Below are positions 9,096 to 16,129 of a DNA stretch of 38,791 bases, piece by piece. Made by a program: the position numbers and the translations under genes. The stretch comes from an uncultured Bacteroidales bacterium (GTDB lineage Bacteria; Bacteroidota; Bacteroidia; Bacteroidales; Coprobacteraceae): assembly GCA_949297285.1 (NCBI GenBank), contig CASFRL010000136.1:1-38791 (forward strand), in the 5' to 3' direction. Each line of letters opens with the position of its first letter. Position 1 is the stretch's first letter. The notes beneath the pieces are model-generated. The model had not been told where the DNA came from and made no database searches. It saw only the letters and a program-made list of their open reading frames with translations.

Positions 9096-9725
9096 TTATT
9101 TTTTCCAGATTAACGTTAATCCGTCTCGCAAAGGGACGATCACTTTCTCTACACGGGTATCCGAAGCGATCAGGTCATTGAATTCCCGAATGCCGACAGT
9201 CTGTCTGTCTTTAGACTGTAAATCGATTACTTTCCCGTCCCATAATGTGTTGTCGGCTAAGATAAATCCTCCCGGGCGCACCTTTTCGAATACCAGTTCA
9301 TAATATTCGCAATAATGACGTTTGTCGGCATCGATAAATACCAGATCAAATACTTCATCGAGTGTCGGTACGATCTTCATGGCGTCTCCTATGTGAAACC
9401 GGATCGATTCCCGGTAAGGCGATTGTTCGAAATAAGAACGTGTGAAATCTTCCAATTCATCATCCATCTCGATCGTGTGGAGAACTCCGCCGGGATTCAG
9501 CCCTTCTGCCATACACAATGCCGAATAACCGGTGAATGTCCCTAATTCGAGAATTTTATCGGGACGAATCATCCGGCAAATCATTTTCAGAATGCGTCCT
9601 TGCAGATGTCCTGACAACATGCGGGGGCGCAACAGTTTCACGTGAGTATCCCGGCTCAACCGCTTTAGAAGGTCACCTTCTTTATCGATATGGTCAAGAA
9701 TATATTGTTCTAATAATTCTTCCAT
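9096..9725 (-). CDS. O-methyltransferase, SAM-dependent (methyltransferase family 3)
   Basis: A 209-residue class I methyltransferase of the caffeoyl-CoA/catechol O-methyltransferase type. Motif I is ILELGTFTGYSALCMAEGL, which binds S-adenosylmethionine; LHTIEMDDELEDF supplies the acidic ribose-binding residue; FIDADKRHYCEYYE and ILADNTLWDGKV hold the metal-binding Asp/Asn pattern of this family. Its substrate in Bacteroidota is not known, and phenolic or catechol-like acceptors are only suggested by homology. It starts 15 bp after pyk, so it is almost certainly cotranscribed with it. Confidence 0.9.
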   Translation of the reverse strand: MEELLEQYILDHIDKEGDLLKRLSRDTHVKLLRPRMLSGHLQGRILKMICRMIRPDKILELGTFTGYSALCMAEGLNPGGVLHTIEMDDELEDFTRSYFEQSPYRESIRFHIGDAMKIVPTLDEVFDLVFIDADKRHYCEYYELVFEKVRPGGFILADNTLWDGKVIDLQSKDRQTVGIREFNDLIASDTRVEKVIVPLRDGLTLIWKK

Positions 9726-9740
9726 ATATTCGGAATCCCC

Positions 9741-11204
9741 TTACTCCACATCTTCTAAGTTCGGGAGCAGATAGTTATTGTAGCAGTCCAATACTTTACC
9801 AACCGTTTCGATTTCGAGGAAAGTACTTCCGCCGCCTTCACCGAAGGCTCCTCCGATGTATGCGATCAAGTCATCCCGTGTAATCCATCCCCGGTTGATC
9901 ATCAATATCAATCCGTTGTGAAGATACTCTCTTGAAGTCCGGGTTTCGGGCTGATATACGGCAATTACGCCATACGATAAGGCCAATTCCCGCATTGTAG
10001 ATTCCTTGTAACAAACGGCAAGCACAGGATATTTCCCTCTGTATGCGGCAATGTTTCGAGCTGTCCGTCCGGTATAACTGTCGGTAATAATCGCTTTTAC
10101 CCCAAGTTTTACCGATGAGCGCACCGCCTGTTTGGCAAGAAATGCCGTAATGTCTTCCTTGTCGTCTTCGGTCGACACTTGAATGTCGTTATCCGATAAT
10201 TTTGTCTTTTCCGCTTCTTCAGCCACTTTCGACATGGTAGCGATCGCCTCTACCGGATATTTTCCGTATGCCGTCTCTCCGCTCAGCATCAATGCATCGG
10301 TGCGGTAATAGATCGCATTGGCGATATCTGTAACTTCGGCTCTCGTAGGACGAGGATTTTTGATCATCGAATGCAACATTTGCGTAGCTACGATAACCGG
10401 TTTTTTGGCTTGTACGCATTTCTTGATCAAGATACGCTGTATTCCCGGAATCTTTTCTTGCGGAATTTCTATTCCTAAATCGCCACGGGCAATCATTACC
10501 CCATAGGCAACTTCAAGAATCTCATCGATGTTGTCAACCCCTTCTTGGTTTTCTATTTTTGCAATGATTTTAATGCCACTGTTATGAGCATCGAGAATTT
10601 TTTGGATATCGAGCACATCTTGTTTGCTCCGTACAAAAGAGTGGGCTATGAAATCGATATTGTGATCGATGGCGTATAAAATGTTTTTGCGGTCTTTTTC
10701 GGTCAATGCCGGGAGGTTGATGCGTACACCGGGAACATTGACGCTCTTTCTCGATCCTAATTCTCCCTCATTTTCAGCAACACAAAAAAGAAAACCGTCA
10801 TGTTTTTCTGTTACCTTGAATTCGATTTCGCCGTCATCGATCAATACCAGACTTCCGACAGAAAGATCTTTGACGAAATTCGGGTAAGAGATGCAAATAT
10901 GTTCTTTGGTTGTCAACTGATCTGGGTCTCCGCTCATTTTTACGACATCTCCGGTCGAAAAGTTGATGTGTCCGTCATCTGCAATGGGGGTTGTGCGCAT
11001 CTCCGGTCCTTTGGTGTCCATGAGAATAGCGATTGTGTTCGAAACAGCTCTCACATTTGTAATGATTTTATTGAATCCTTCAGCATTTAAGTGAGCTGAA
11101 TTCATGCGGACCACATTCATTCCGTTATTGAAAAGATCTCGTATAAACTCGATCTCGCAGCGTTTATCCGAAACAGTAGCAACAATCTTGGTTTGTTTTG
11201 ACAT
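9741..11204 (-). CDS. pyk: Pyruvate kinase
   Basis: Converts phosphoenolpyruvate and ADP to pyruvate and ATP, the last step of glycolysis. The 487-residue protein has the family's three-domain layout. Visible motifs are the N-terminal TKIVATVSDK strand, VVRMNSAHLN (where many enzymes have LNFSHG), MDTKGPEMR, the catalytic-lysine signature IIAKIENQEGVDNIDEIL, MIARGDLGIEIP, and VATQMLHSMIKNPRPTRAE with LSGETAYGKYPVEA. The C-terminal alpha/beta domain (about 350-487) is the usual regulatory domain. The LH in ATQMLHSM and the SAHL motif depart from the textbook pattern. The gene lies between aroQ and the methyltransferase gene on the same strand. Confidence 0.95.
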   Translation of the reverse strand: MSKQTKIVATVSDKRCEIEFIRDLFNNGMNVVRMNSAHLNAEGFNKIITNVRAVSNTIAILMDTKGPEMRTTPIADDGHINFSTGDVVKMSGDPDQLTTKEHICISYPNFVKDLSVGSLVLIDDGEIEFKVTEKHDGFLFCVAENEGELGSRKSVNVPGVRINLPALTEKDRKNILYAIDHNIDFIAHSFVRSKQDVLDIQKILDAHNSGIKIIAKIENQEGVDNIDEILEVAYGVMIARGDLGIEIPQEKIPGIQRILIKKCVQAKKPVIVATQMLHSMIKNPRPTRAEVTDIANAIYYRTDALMLSGETAYGKYPVEAIATMSKVAEEAEKTKLSDNDIQVSTEDDKEDITAFLAKQAVRSSVKLGVKAIITDSYTGRTARNIAAYRGKYPVLAVCYKESTMRELALSYGVIAVYQPETRTSREYLHNGLILMINRGWITRDDLIAYIGGAFGEGGGSTFLEIETVGKVLDCYNNYLLPNLEDVE

Positions 11205-11274
11205 AACTTGAATCTATATAACTTGTGTAACAATCTGAAAAAAGAATTTGTTTTTTTGAGGCTTCTTAAAGAAT

Positions 11275-11703
11275 TTATTCTTTGTTATTGATCAAAGCCT
11301 CGATCGCCAAACGGTATGAGTCCATGCCGAATCCGGCAATCGAACCTTTGCAAGCGGCGGCGATTACCGAAACATGACGATAAGACTCGCGCGACTGTAT
11401 GTTCGAAATGTGTACCTCTATTACCGGTACGTTGATCGCACGTATTGCATCTAAAAGGGCGATCGAAGTATGGGTGTAAGCTCCGGCATTAAGAACGATA
11501 CCGTCTGCTTCTCCGAACCCGAATCGATGTAGCTCATTGATTAATTCACCTTCGATATTTGATTGGAAATAAATCAACTCATGTTCAGAATATTTCTTTT
11601 TTAAAAATTCCAGATAGCTTTCAAAAGAATTTTCTCCATAAACAGACTTTTCCCGTTTGCCGAGAAGGTTCAGGTTGGGGCCGTTAATAATAAGTATATT
11701 CAT
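11275..11703 (-). CDS. aroQ: 3-dehydroquinate dehydratase, type II
   Basis: Dehydrates 3-dehydroquinate to 3-dehydroshikimate in the chorismate pathway. The 142-residue product has the compact dodecamer-forming type II size. Residues visible are INGPNLNLLGKRE at 6-18 with Arg17, active-site Tyr22 in the flexible lid, NAGAYTHTS at 72-80, and EVHISNIQSRESYR at 96-109 containing the catalytic His98. The ATG at 11703 is chosen; the frame stays open to 11898, but that extension overlaps xerD's leader and promoter and has no family resemblance. The pyk start lies 70 bp downstream, so a shared transcript is likely. Confidence 0.95.
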   Translation of the reverse strand: MNILIINGPNLNLLGKREKSVYGENSFESYLEFLKKKYSEHELIYFQSNIEGELINELHRFGFGEADGIVLNAGAYTHTSIALLDAIRAINVPVIEVHISNIQSRESYRHVSVIAAACKGSIAGFGMDSYRLAIEALINNKE

Positions 11704-11719
11704 AAAAGAATCTTTTTTA

Positions 11720-11727
11720 TATCTTTG
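11720..11727 (+). promoter_or_regulatory. Bacteroidota -7 element for xerD
   Basis: TATCTTTG, exact. The predicted transcript would begin near 11734, giving an untranslated leader of about 80 nt before the xerD ATG. It lies inside the leader of the opposing aroQ transcript. Confidence 0.55.
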
Positions 11728-11773
11728 TCTTGTCCGAAAAATTTGAAATTTCGAATATTTCGGTAAGATGTTG

Positions 11774-11781
11774 CAAAAGTA
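11774..11781 (-). promoter_or_regulatory. Bacteroidota -7 element for aroQ
   Basis: Minus-strand TACTTTTG, exact to TAnnTTTG. The predicted start is near 11767, about 60 nt before the aroQ ATG. It lies downstream of the xerD -7 element, so the two divergent transcripts overlap head to head. Confidence 0.5.
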
Positions 11782-11813
11782 AGAAAAAAATCGAATATTT
11801 AATTCGTAATAAA

Positions 11814-12725
11814 ATGATACTTGCCGAGAATGATTTAATAAAAGGATATCGGCGTTATTTAAGGATAGAGAAAGGGCTTTCGGAAAATACGATTGCATCT
11901 TATCAAAATGACTTGTACAAATTATTGTTGTATATAGGAATTGAGAATCTGACGGTCGATGCTTTAAAGCAAATCGATATCCATCAATTTATTTGTAGTT
12001 TGCAGGATGTCGGGATACATCCCAGATCGCAGGCCCGTATATTATCCGGGCTGAAATCGTTCTATCGGTTTTTGTGTGTCGAAGGTTATATCGAGGAGAG
12101 CCCGATAGAGACGATAGAGGGGCCTAAGCTCGGGCTTCATCTTCCGGAAATATTAAGTGTCGAAGAGGTGGAGCGACTTATCGGTTCGTTTGACATGTCT
12201 TTGCCCGAAAGCCAGCGTAACAAGACGATTATAGAAGTCTTATACGATTGCGGATTGCGAGTATCGGAGTTGATAAATTTAAAAATTTCCCAGATTTATG
12301 AAAATGAAGAGTTTCTGATGATCGAAGGAAAGGGGGGAAAGCAGCGGTTGGTTCCCATTTCGAGAATTGCATTGGACGAGATAAATGCATATAAAGAGGA
12401 TCGGAAGTTACTCAATATAAAAAAAGGAGACGAAGATATTCTTTTTTTGAACAGACGGGGCGGGAGGTTGTCCCGGGTCATGATTTTTTATATCATTCGC
12501 AATCAATGTGAGATATGCGGCATTCACAAAAAAGTCAGTCCGCATACTTTGCGACACTCGTTTGCAACACATTTACTTGAAGGAGGCGCCAATTTGCGGG
12601 CTATTCAGCAAATGCTGGGACATGAGAGCATTACTACGACCGAGATTTATGTACACATGGATAAAGAATTCATAAAAAGCGAGATATTGAATCATCATCC
12701 CCGGAATATGAAATACCATTTTTGA
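11814..12725 (+). CDS. xerD: Site-specific tyrosine recombinase XerD
   Basis: A 303-residue recombinase expected to act with XerC at the dif site to resolve chromosome dimers. The N-terminal SAM-like DNA-binding domain (about 1-95) contains GLSENTIASYQNDL. The catalytic domain holds the full set: Arg149 (DCGLRVSEL), Lys173 (GKGGKQR), His244 and Arg247 (SPHTLRHSFATHLLEGGAN), His270 (MLGHESI) and the nucleophile Tyr279 (EIYVHMD). The standard length and a C-terminal tail after the Tyr fit the Xer family; nothing nearby suggests an integron or phage integrase. The ATG at 11814 is preferred over in-frame codons reaching back to 11730, which lie in the promoter region. Confidence 0.93.
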   Translation: MILAENDLIKGYRRYLRIEKGLSENTIASYQNDLYKLLLYIGIENLTVDALKQIDIHQFICSLQDVGIHPRSQARILSGLKSFYRFLCVEGYIEESPIETIEGPKLGLHLPEILSVEEVERLIGSFDMSLPESQRNKTIIEVLYDCGLRVSELINLKISQIYENEEFLMIEGKGGKQRLVPISRIALDEINAYKEDRKLLNIKKGDEDILFLNRRGGRLSRVMIFYIIRNQCEICGIHKKVSPHTLRHSFATHLLEGGANLRAIQQMLGHESITTTEIYVHMDKEFIKSEILNHHPRNMKYHF

Positions 12726-12771
12726 TACGTTAAAGCGAAAGACTTTTTTGCATAAAAATATAAAATTCGTA

Positions 12772-12785
12772 AAATAGGCCTATTT
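12772..12785. repeat. 14-bp perfect palindrome
   Basis: AAATAGGCCTATTT is its own reverse complement and lies 46 bp after the xerD stop. It could be a protein-binding site or chance; it is not followed by a T-tract. Confidence 0.35.
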
Positions 12786-12876
12786 AGCCTCAACAATCTA
12801 CGTTTTGTACTAAAAAAATTGCCATTCCCAGTGCCCGATTGTCAGAAATTTAACTATATTTGTCTCGGTAATTTGG

Positions 12877-12903
12877 AATCTTATAAAATATAAGATTGTT
12901 TTT
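12877..12903 (+). terminator. AT-rich hairpin with T-tract after xerD
   Basis: Perfect 9-bp stem AATCTTATA / TATAAGATT with a 3-nt AAA loop, followed by GTTTTT. It could end the xerD transcript about 150 bp after the stop. The stem is weak (mostly A-T), and an exact -7 element just upstream (12855-12862, TATATTTG) leaves open that it is a leader structure of the next gene. Confidence 0.4.
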
Positions 12904-12949
12904 AACCCTATTTTTTCATATAATAGAGGATTAAATTAAAAATTAGTGT

Positions 12950-12957
12950 TACTTTTG
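12950..12957 (+). promoter_or_regulatory. Bacteroidota -7 element for OmpA/TPR lipoprotein
   Basis: TACTTTTG, exact to TAnnTTTG, 51-58 bp before the ATG at 13009. It is the nearer of two candidates, the other being at 12855-12862. Confidence 0.5.
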
Positions 12958-13008
12958 TAAATATATATAGAAAGAAAGAAGAAGTATAACCCAATTAAAC
13001 AATTAGTT

Positions 13009-14691
13009 ATGAATAAAAAGCTCTATTTACCCTTATTATTGGCTGTTTTGGTAGCCTTTGTAGGATGTAAAAAAATGGGTGGATTATCGGCAGATTACTT
13101 TACCGTAACTCCCTCTCCACTTGAAGTTGTTGGCGGAAAAGTAGCCGCAACAATTACCGGGAAATTCCCCGAAAAGTATTTCAAGAAAAATGTTACCGTT
13201 ACGGTTACTCCGTACTTGGTTTATGAAGGTGGCGAAACTGCAGGCACTTCATATACTTATCAAGGAGAAAAAGTAAAAGGTAATAACCAGACTATTTCTT
13301 ACAAAATGGGTGGAAATATCACAATGAAGACTTCTTTTGATTATATCCCCCAAATGAGAAAATCTGAATTGTATCTTGCATTTAAAGTACAAAAAGGTTC
13401 CAAATCTTATGACCTGCCTCGTGTAAAAGTTGCAGAAGGAGTTTTGGCTACCGCAGAAATTAGCGATGCAGCAACCGTAAAACCTGCGCTTGCAGCAGAT
13501 AAATTCCAACGCGTTATCAATGAAACTCGCAAAGCTGATATCTTATTCTTGATTCAACAAGCTAACATTCGTGCCAATCAGTTGTCGACCGATCAAATGA
13601 AAGAATTCCACAACGAAGTTGCCAATGCTGCTACCGCTGAAAATAGAGAACTGAAAGGAATCAACATTTCTTCTTACGCTTCTCCTGATGGTGGTGTTGA
13701 ATTGAATACCAAGTTGGCTGAAAACCGTGAAAAGAATACGGTAGAATATATGAATAAAGAGTTGCAGAAGAACAATATCACTACTGATATGACAGCTGAA
13801 TTTACAGCTCAAGATTGGGAAGGATTTAAAGAATTGGTTGAAAAATCAAACATCCAAGATAAAGACCTTATCCTTCGTGTTCTTTCTATGTACTCTGATC
13901 CTGAACAACGTGAAAAAGAAATCAAGAATATGTCCAGCACTTTCAAGATCTTGGCTGACGAAATACTTCCGCAGTTGCGTTATTCAAGAATCTCTGCAAG
14001 CATAGACATTATCGGAAAATCTGATGCAGAAATCAGCAAATTGGCTACTTCTGATCCTAAATCGTTGACTTTGGATGAATTATTATATGCCGCTACATTG
14101 ACAGATTCTAAAGACGAAAAGATCGCAATCTACAAAAAAGCTGCTGAAATTTATCCGAACGACTACCGTGCATATAACAATGTAGGTATGGCTTATTATC
14201 AGAAACAAAATGTAGCAGAAGCAGAAAACTGGTTCAAGAAAGCTGCAAAAATCGATCCGAAAGCTCCGGAAGTTCAAATGAACTTAGGTTTGATCAGCTT
14301 GTCGAAAGATGATTATGACAAAGCCGCTCAAGAATTCGGAAATGCTGCTGGTATCGATGAATTGAAAGAAGCTACTGGCGTTCTTTATCTGAAGAAAGGT
14401 GAATACCAAAAAGCTGTTAAAGCATTTGGTGACACGAAGAGCAATAATGCCGCTATCGCACAAATCTTGACTAAAGATTACAACAAAGCTAAAAACACAT
14501 TGTCTTCTATCAATGACGGAAAAGATGCTACAACTCTTTATCTGTTGGCTGTTGTTGGTGCTCGTACAAACAATGAAAAGATGGTTAAAGAAAACTTGCA
14601 AAAAGCCATCAGTTTGGATAGCCAGATGAAAGCTTTTGCTGCTGCAGATGTAGAATTTGCAAAATATGATATATCTGATTTGACAAAATAA
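13009..14691 (+). CDS. Outer-membrane lipoprotein with OmpA-like segment and TPR repeats
   Basis: A 560-residue lipoprotein. The signal peptide ends at the lipobox FVGC, making Cys20 the lipidated residue. Residues about 25-150 form a beta-rich region. A stretch near 215-260 (ISSYASPDGGVELNTKLAENREKNT) carries the pattern of OmpA-C peptidoglycan-binding domains, although the segment is longer and more divergent than a standard one. Residues about 355-480 contain TPR repeats (PNDYRAYNNVGMAYYQKQNVAEA, PEVQMNLGLISLSKDDYDKA). This suggests an envelope scaffold that bridges outer membrane, peptidoglycan and protein partners; the partner is unknown. The coding sequence uses GAA, AAA, GCT and CGT heavily compared with its neighbours, consistent with high expression. 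It has its own promoter and ends at a strong terminator. Confidence 0.85.
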   Translation: MNKKLYLPLLLAVLVAFVGCKKMGGLSADYFTVTPSPLEVVGGKVAATITGKFPEKYFKKNVTVTVTPYLVYEGGETAGTSYTYQGEKVKGNNQTISYKMGGNITMKTSFDYIPQMRKSELYLAFKVQKGSKSYDLPRVKVAEGVLATAEISDAATVKPALAADKFQRVINETRKADILFLIQQANIRANQLSTDQMKEFHNEVANAATAENRELKGINISSYASPDGGVELNTKLAENREKNTVEYMNKELQKNNITTDMTAEFTAQDWEGFKELVEKSNIQDKDLILRVLSMYSDPEQREKEIKNMSSTFKILADEILPQLRYSRISASIDIIGKSDAEISKLATSDPKSLTLDELLYAATLTDSKDEKIAIYKKAAEIYPNDYRAYNNVGMAYYQKQNVAEAENWFKKAAKIDPKAPEVQMNLGLISLSKDDYDKAAQEFGNAAGIDELKEATGVLYLKKGEYQKAVKAFGDTKSNNAAIAQILTKDYNKAKNTLSSINDGKDATTLYLLAVVGARTNNEKMVKENLQKAISLDSQMKAFAAADVEFAKYDISDLTK

Positions 14692-14713
14692 AAAGACATT
14701 ATCCGATTAGTTA

Positions 14714-14748
14714 AAAAGGGCTGCTTCCTTGCGAAGCAGCCCTTTTTC
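14714..14748 (+). terminator. Rho-independent terminator of the OmpA/TPR lipoprotein gene
   Basis: Perfect 10-bp stem GGGCTGCTTC / GAAGCAGCCC with a 5-nt loop, preceded by AAAAA and followed by TTTTTC, 22 bp after the stop codon. The A-tract upstream would let it work in both directions. Confidence 0.9.
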
Positions 14749-14846
14749 TATTTGCATTGTTTTTGCGAGAGGGGGGGGAAAATATCCATCCTGTGCCGGA
14801 AAGAATCGTTGCCCCTTGCAGAAGGCTTTTTCTCTATCTATCATAA

Positions 14847-14892
14847 AAGAACGACCGCCCGTTTAGAACACTTTAAACGGGCGGTCGTTCTT
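14847..14892 (-). terminator. Strong hairpin terminator of the HIT gene
   Basis: A perfect 19-bp inverted repeat with arms 14847-14865 and 14874-14892 and an 8-nt loop. On the minus strand the hairpin lies just after the HIT stop (14922) and runs into TTCTTTT, as expected of an intrinsic terminator. The arms are unusually long and GC-rich for this region. Confidence 0.85.
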
Positions 14893-14921
14893 ACCGTATT
14901 TCTTCTATTCTCTCCGAGCAG

Positions 14922-15317
14922 TTATTTCATCTTCGATGCAATAGCCGCAGCGATTTCACTCATTCTTTCAGGAGAAAGAGAGAGTTTTTCCTTCGAGAAG
15001 TACATGTCGGTTTCCTTATTGATAGGAATCAAGTGAATGTGAGTATGGGGAACTTCCAGTCCCATAACGGCAACTCCTACACGTTTACAGGGAATCGCCT
15101 TTTCGATAGCTTGAGCAACTTTCTTTGCAAATAAAGTCAGCCCCAAATAATCGTCATCCGACATATCGAAGATATAATCTCCCTCTGCTTTAGGAATGAC
15201 TAACGTATGACCTTCGGCTAAAGGATTAATGTCGAGAAAAGCAAAATATTTCTCGTTTTCGGCAATTTTGTAACACGGAATTTCTCCTGCTACGATACGA
15301 CTGAAAATTGTTGGCAT
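14922..15317 (-). CDS. HIT family nucleotide-binding protein
   Basis: A 131-residue histidine-triad hydrolase or transferase, probably of the HinT/Fhit superfamily, acting on nucleoside phosphoramidates or dinucleoside polyphosphates in the cytoplasm. The catalytic triad HTHIHLIP is at residues 91-98 (His91, His93, His95). The N-terminus (MPTIFSRIVAGEIPCYKIAE) and FLDINPLAEGHTLVIPK are standard. The ATG at 15317 is chosen because it gives the canonical N-terminus; the frame is open to 15368. It follows greA but is separated from it by a terminator, and I found no exact -7 element directly upstream, so its promoter is unresolved. Confidence 0.92.
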   Translation of the reverse strand: MPTIFSRIVAGEIPCYKIAENEKYFAFLDINPLAEGHTLVIPKAEGDYIFDMSDDDYLGLTLFAKKVAQAIEKAIPCKRVGVAVMGLEVPHTHIHLIPINKETDMYFSKEKLSLSPERMSEIAAAIASKMK

Positions 15318-15413
15318 AATAGTTATTTGATTATAGATTGAGTATTTTTTTTGAAAAACTGCCCGCAATGTACGGCAAACTATAGGATATGTACATTGGG
15401 GCAGTTTATATCG

Positions 15414-15457
15414 AAAAACGACACCGTCTGGGCATAAACCCGGAGGGTGTCGTTTTT
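15414..15457 (-). terminator. Rho-independent terminator of greA
   Basis: Outer 12-bp stem AAAAACGACACC / GGTGTCGTTTTT enclosing a second GGG/CCC stem. On the minus strand it begins at the greA stop codon and runs into TTTTT. The flanking A- and T-runs make it potentially bidirectional. Confidence 0.85.
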
Positions 15458-15928
15458 TTAAATCGAAATATCGATAATCTCGAATGTCATAAGACCTGAT
15501 GGTACTTGTATTTCTACAATATCTCCCACTTTCTTTCCCAGTAACCCTTTACCGATTGGGGTACTTACGGCAATTTTTCCTTCTTTCAAGTTGGCTTCGC
15601 TCTCCGAAACGAGCATATATTGCATGACGGCGTTATTTTTGGTATTCTTTATTTTTACCTTATTCAATATTTGCACGGTGTGGGTATTTAGTTTTGTGTC
15701 ATCGATCATGCGAGCGTTGGCAACTTTGTCTTTTAATTGAGCAATTTTCATTTCCAACAGACCTTGAGCTTCTTTGGCGGCATCATATTCTGCATTTTCC
15801 GAAAGGTCGCCTTTATCGCGAGCCTCCGCAATCTGCCTTGATATCTCGGGTCTCTTTACCGTCTCGAGATAATTAATCTCTTCGAGCATTTTTTTATAAC
15901 CTTCTTCGGTCATATAAACAATAGCCAT
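15458..15928 (-). CDS. greA: Transcription elongation factor GreA
   Basis: Rescues backtracked RNA polymerase by stimulating cleavage of the nascent transcript through the secondary channel. The 156-residue length is normal. The N-terminal coiled coil (about 1-75) includes ARDKGDLSENAEYDAAKEAQ, which holds the acidic tip residues (Asp and Glu of the DLSENAEY motif). The C-terminal FKBP-like domain contains VSTPIGKGLLGKKVGDIVEIQVPSG in altered form and ends with FEIIDISI. It has a promoter at 16042-16049 and a leader of about 105 nt that contains a terminator-like hairpin. Its transcript ends at the hairpin beginning at its stop codon. Confidence 0.95.
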   Translation of the reverse strand: MAIVYMTEEGYKKMLEEINYLETVKRPEISRQIAEARDKGDLSENAEYDAAKEAQGLLEMKIAQLKDKVANARMIDDTKLNTHTVQILNKVKIKNTKNNAVMQYMLVSESEANLKEGKIAVSTPIGKGLLGKKVGDIVEIQVPSGLMTFEIIDISI

Positions 15929-15988
15929 AATTTTGATCTCCTATAGTTTTTAATTTTTAATGATATTCTGTCTTTTGCATTATAAAAC

Positions 15989-16026
15989 AAAAAAGAATTC
16001 CCGCCGTTAAGCCGGAACTCCTTTTT
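15989..16026 (-). terminator. Terminator-like hairpin in the greA leader
   Basis: On the minus strand the RNA would fold as a stem AGUUCC-g-GC / GC-g-GGAAUU with G-U wobbles extending it into flanking A- and U-runs, a 6-nt loop, and a U6 tract at 15994-15989. The wobbles pair only in the minus-strand RNA, which favours function in that direction. It lies between the greA promoter and the greA start. It may attenuate greA or be the terminator of the upstream TlpA-like gene. Confidence 0.55.
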
Positions 16027-16041
16027 GTATATTCCCTATTG

Positions 16042-16049
16042 CAAAGATA
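16042..16049 (-). promoter_or_regulatory. Bacteroidota -7 element for greA
   Basis: Minus-strand TATCTTTG, exact. The predicted transcription start is near 16035, leaving a leader of roughly 105 nt before the greA ATG. Confidence 0.6.
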
Positions 16050-16129
16050 AGGTCTTTTTTTTACTTTCCAAATAAAAAAGCCATTCTTTCTAACTTTCTC
16101 TGAATAAAACTTTTATTTGTGATCGTTCC

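Noticed and set aside
11814..12725. Possibility that the tyrosine recombinase is a mobile-element or integron integrase
   Set aside because: Length, full catalytic set, housekeeping neighbours and absence of attachment-site repeats or cargo fit the chromosomal XerD.
14771..14778. Run of eight G residues, possible phase-variable tract
   Set aside because: It lies between two converging terminators and in no believable reading frame or promoter, so slippage would have no obvious target.
14752..15036. 94-codon plus-strand frame after the OmpA/TPR lipoprotein
   Set aside because: It crosses the 19-bp HIT terminator hairpin and the HIT gene in antisense, and shows no family pattern.
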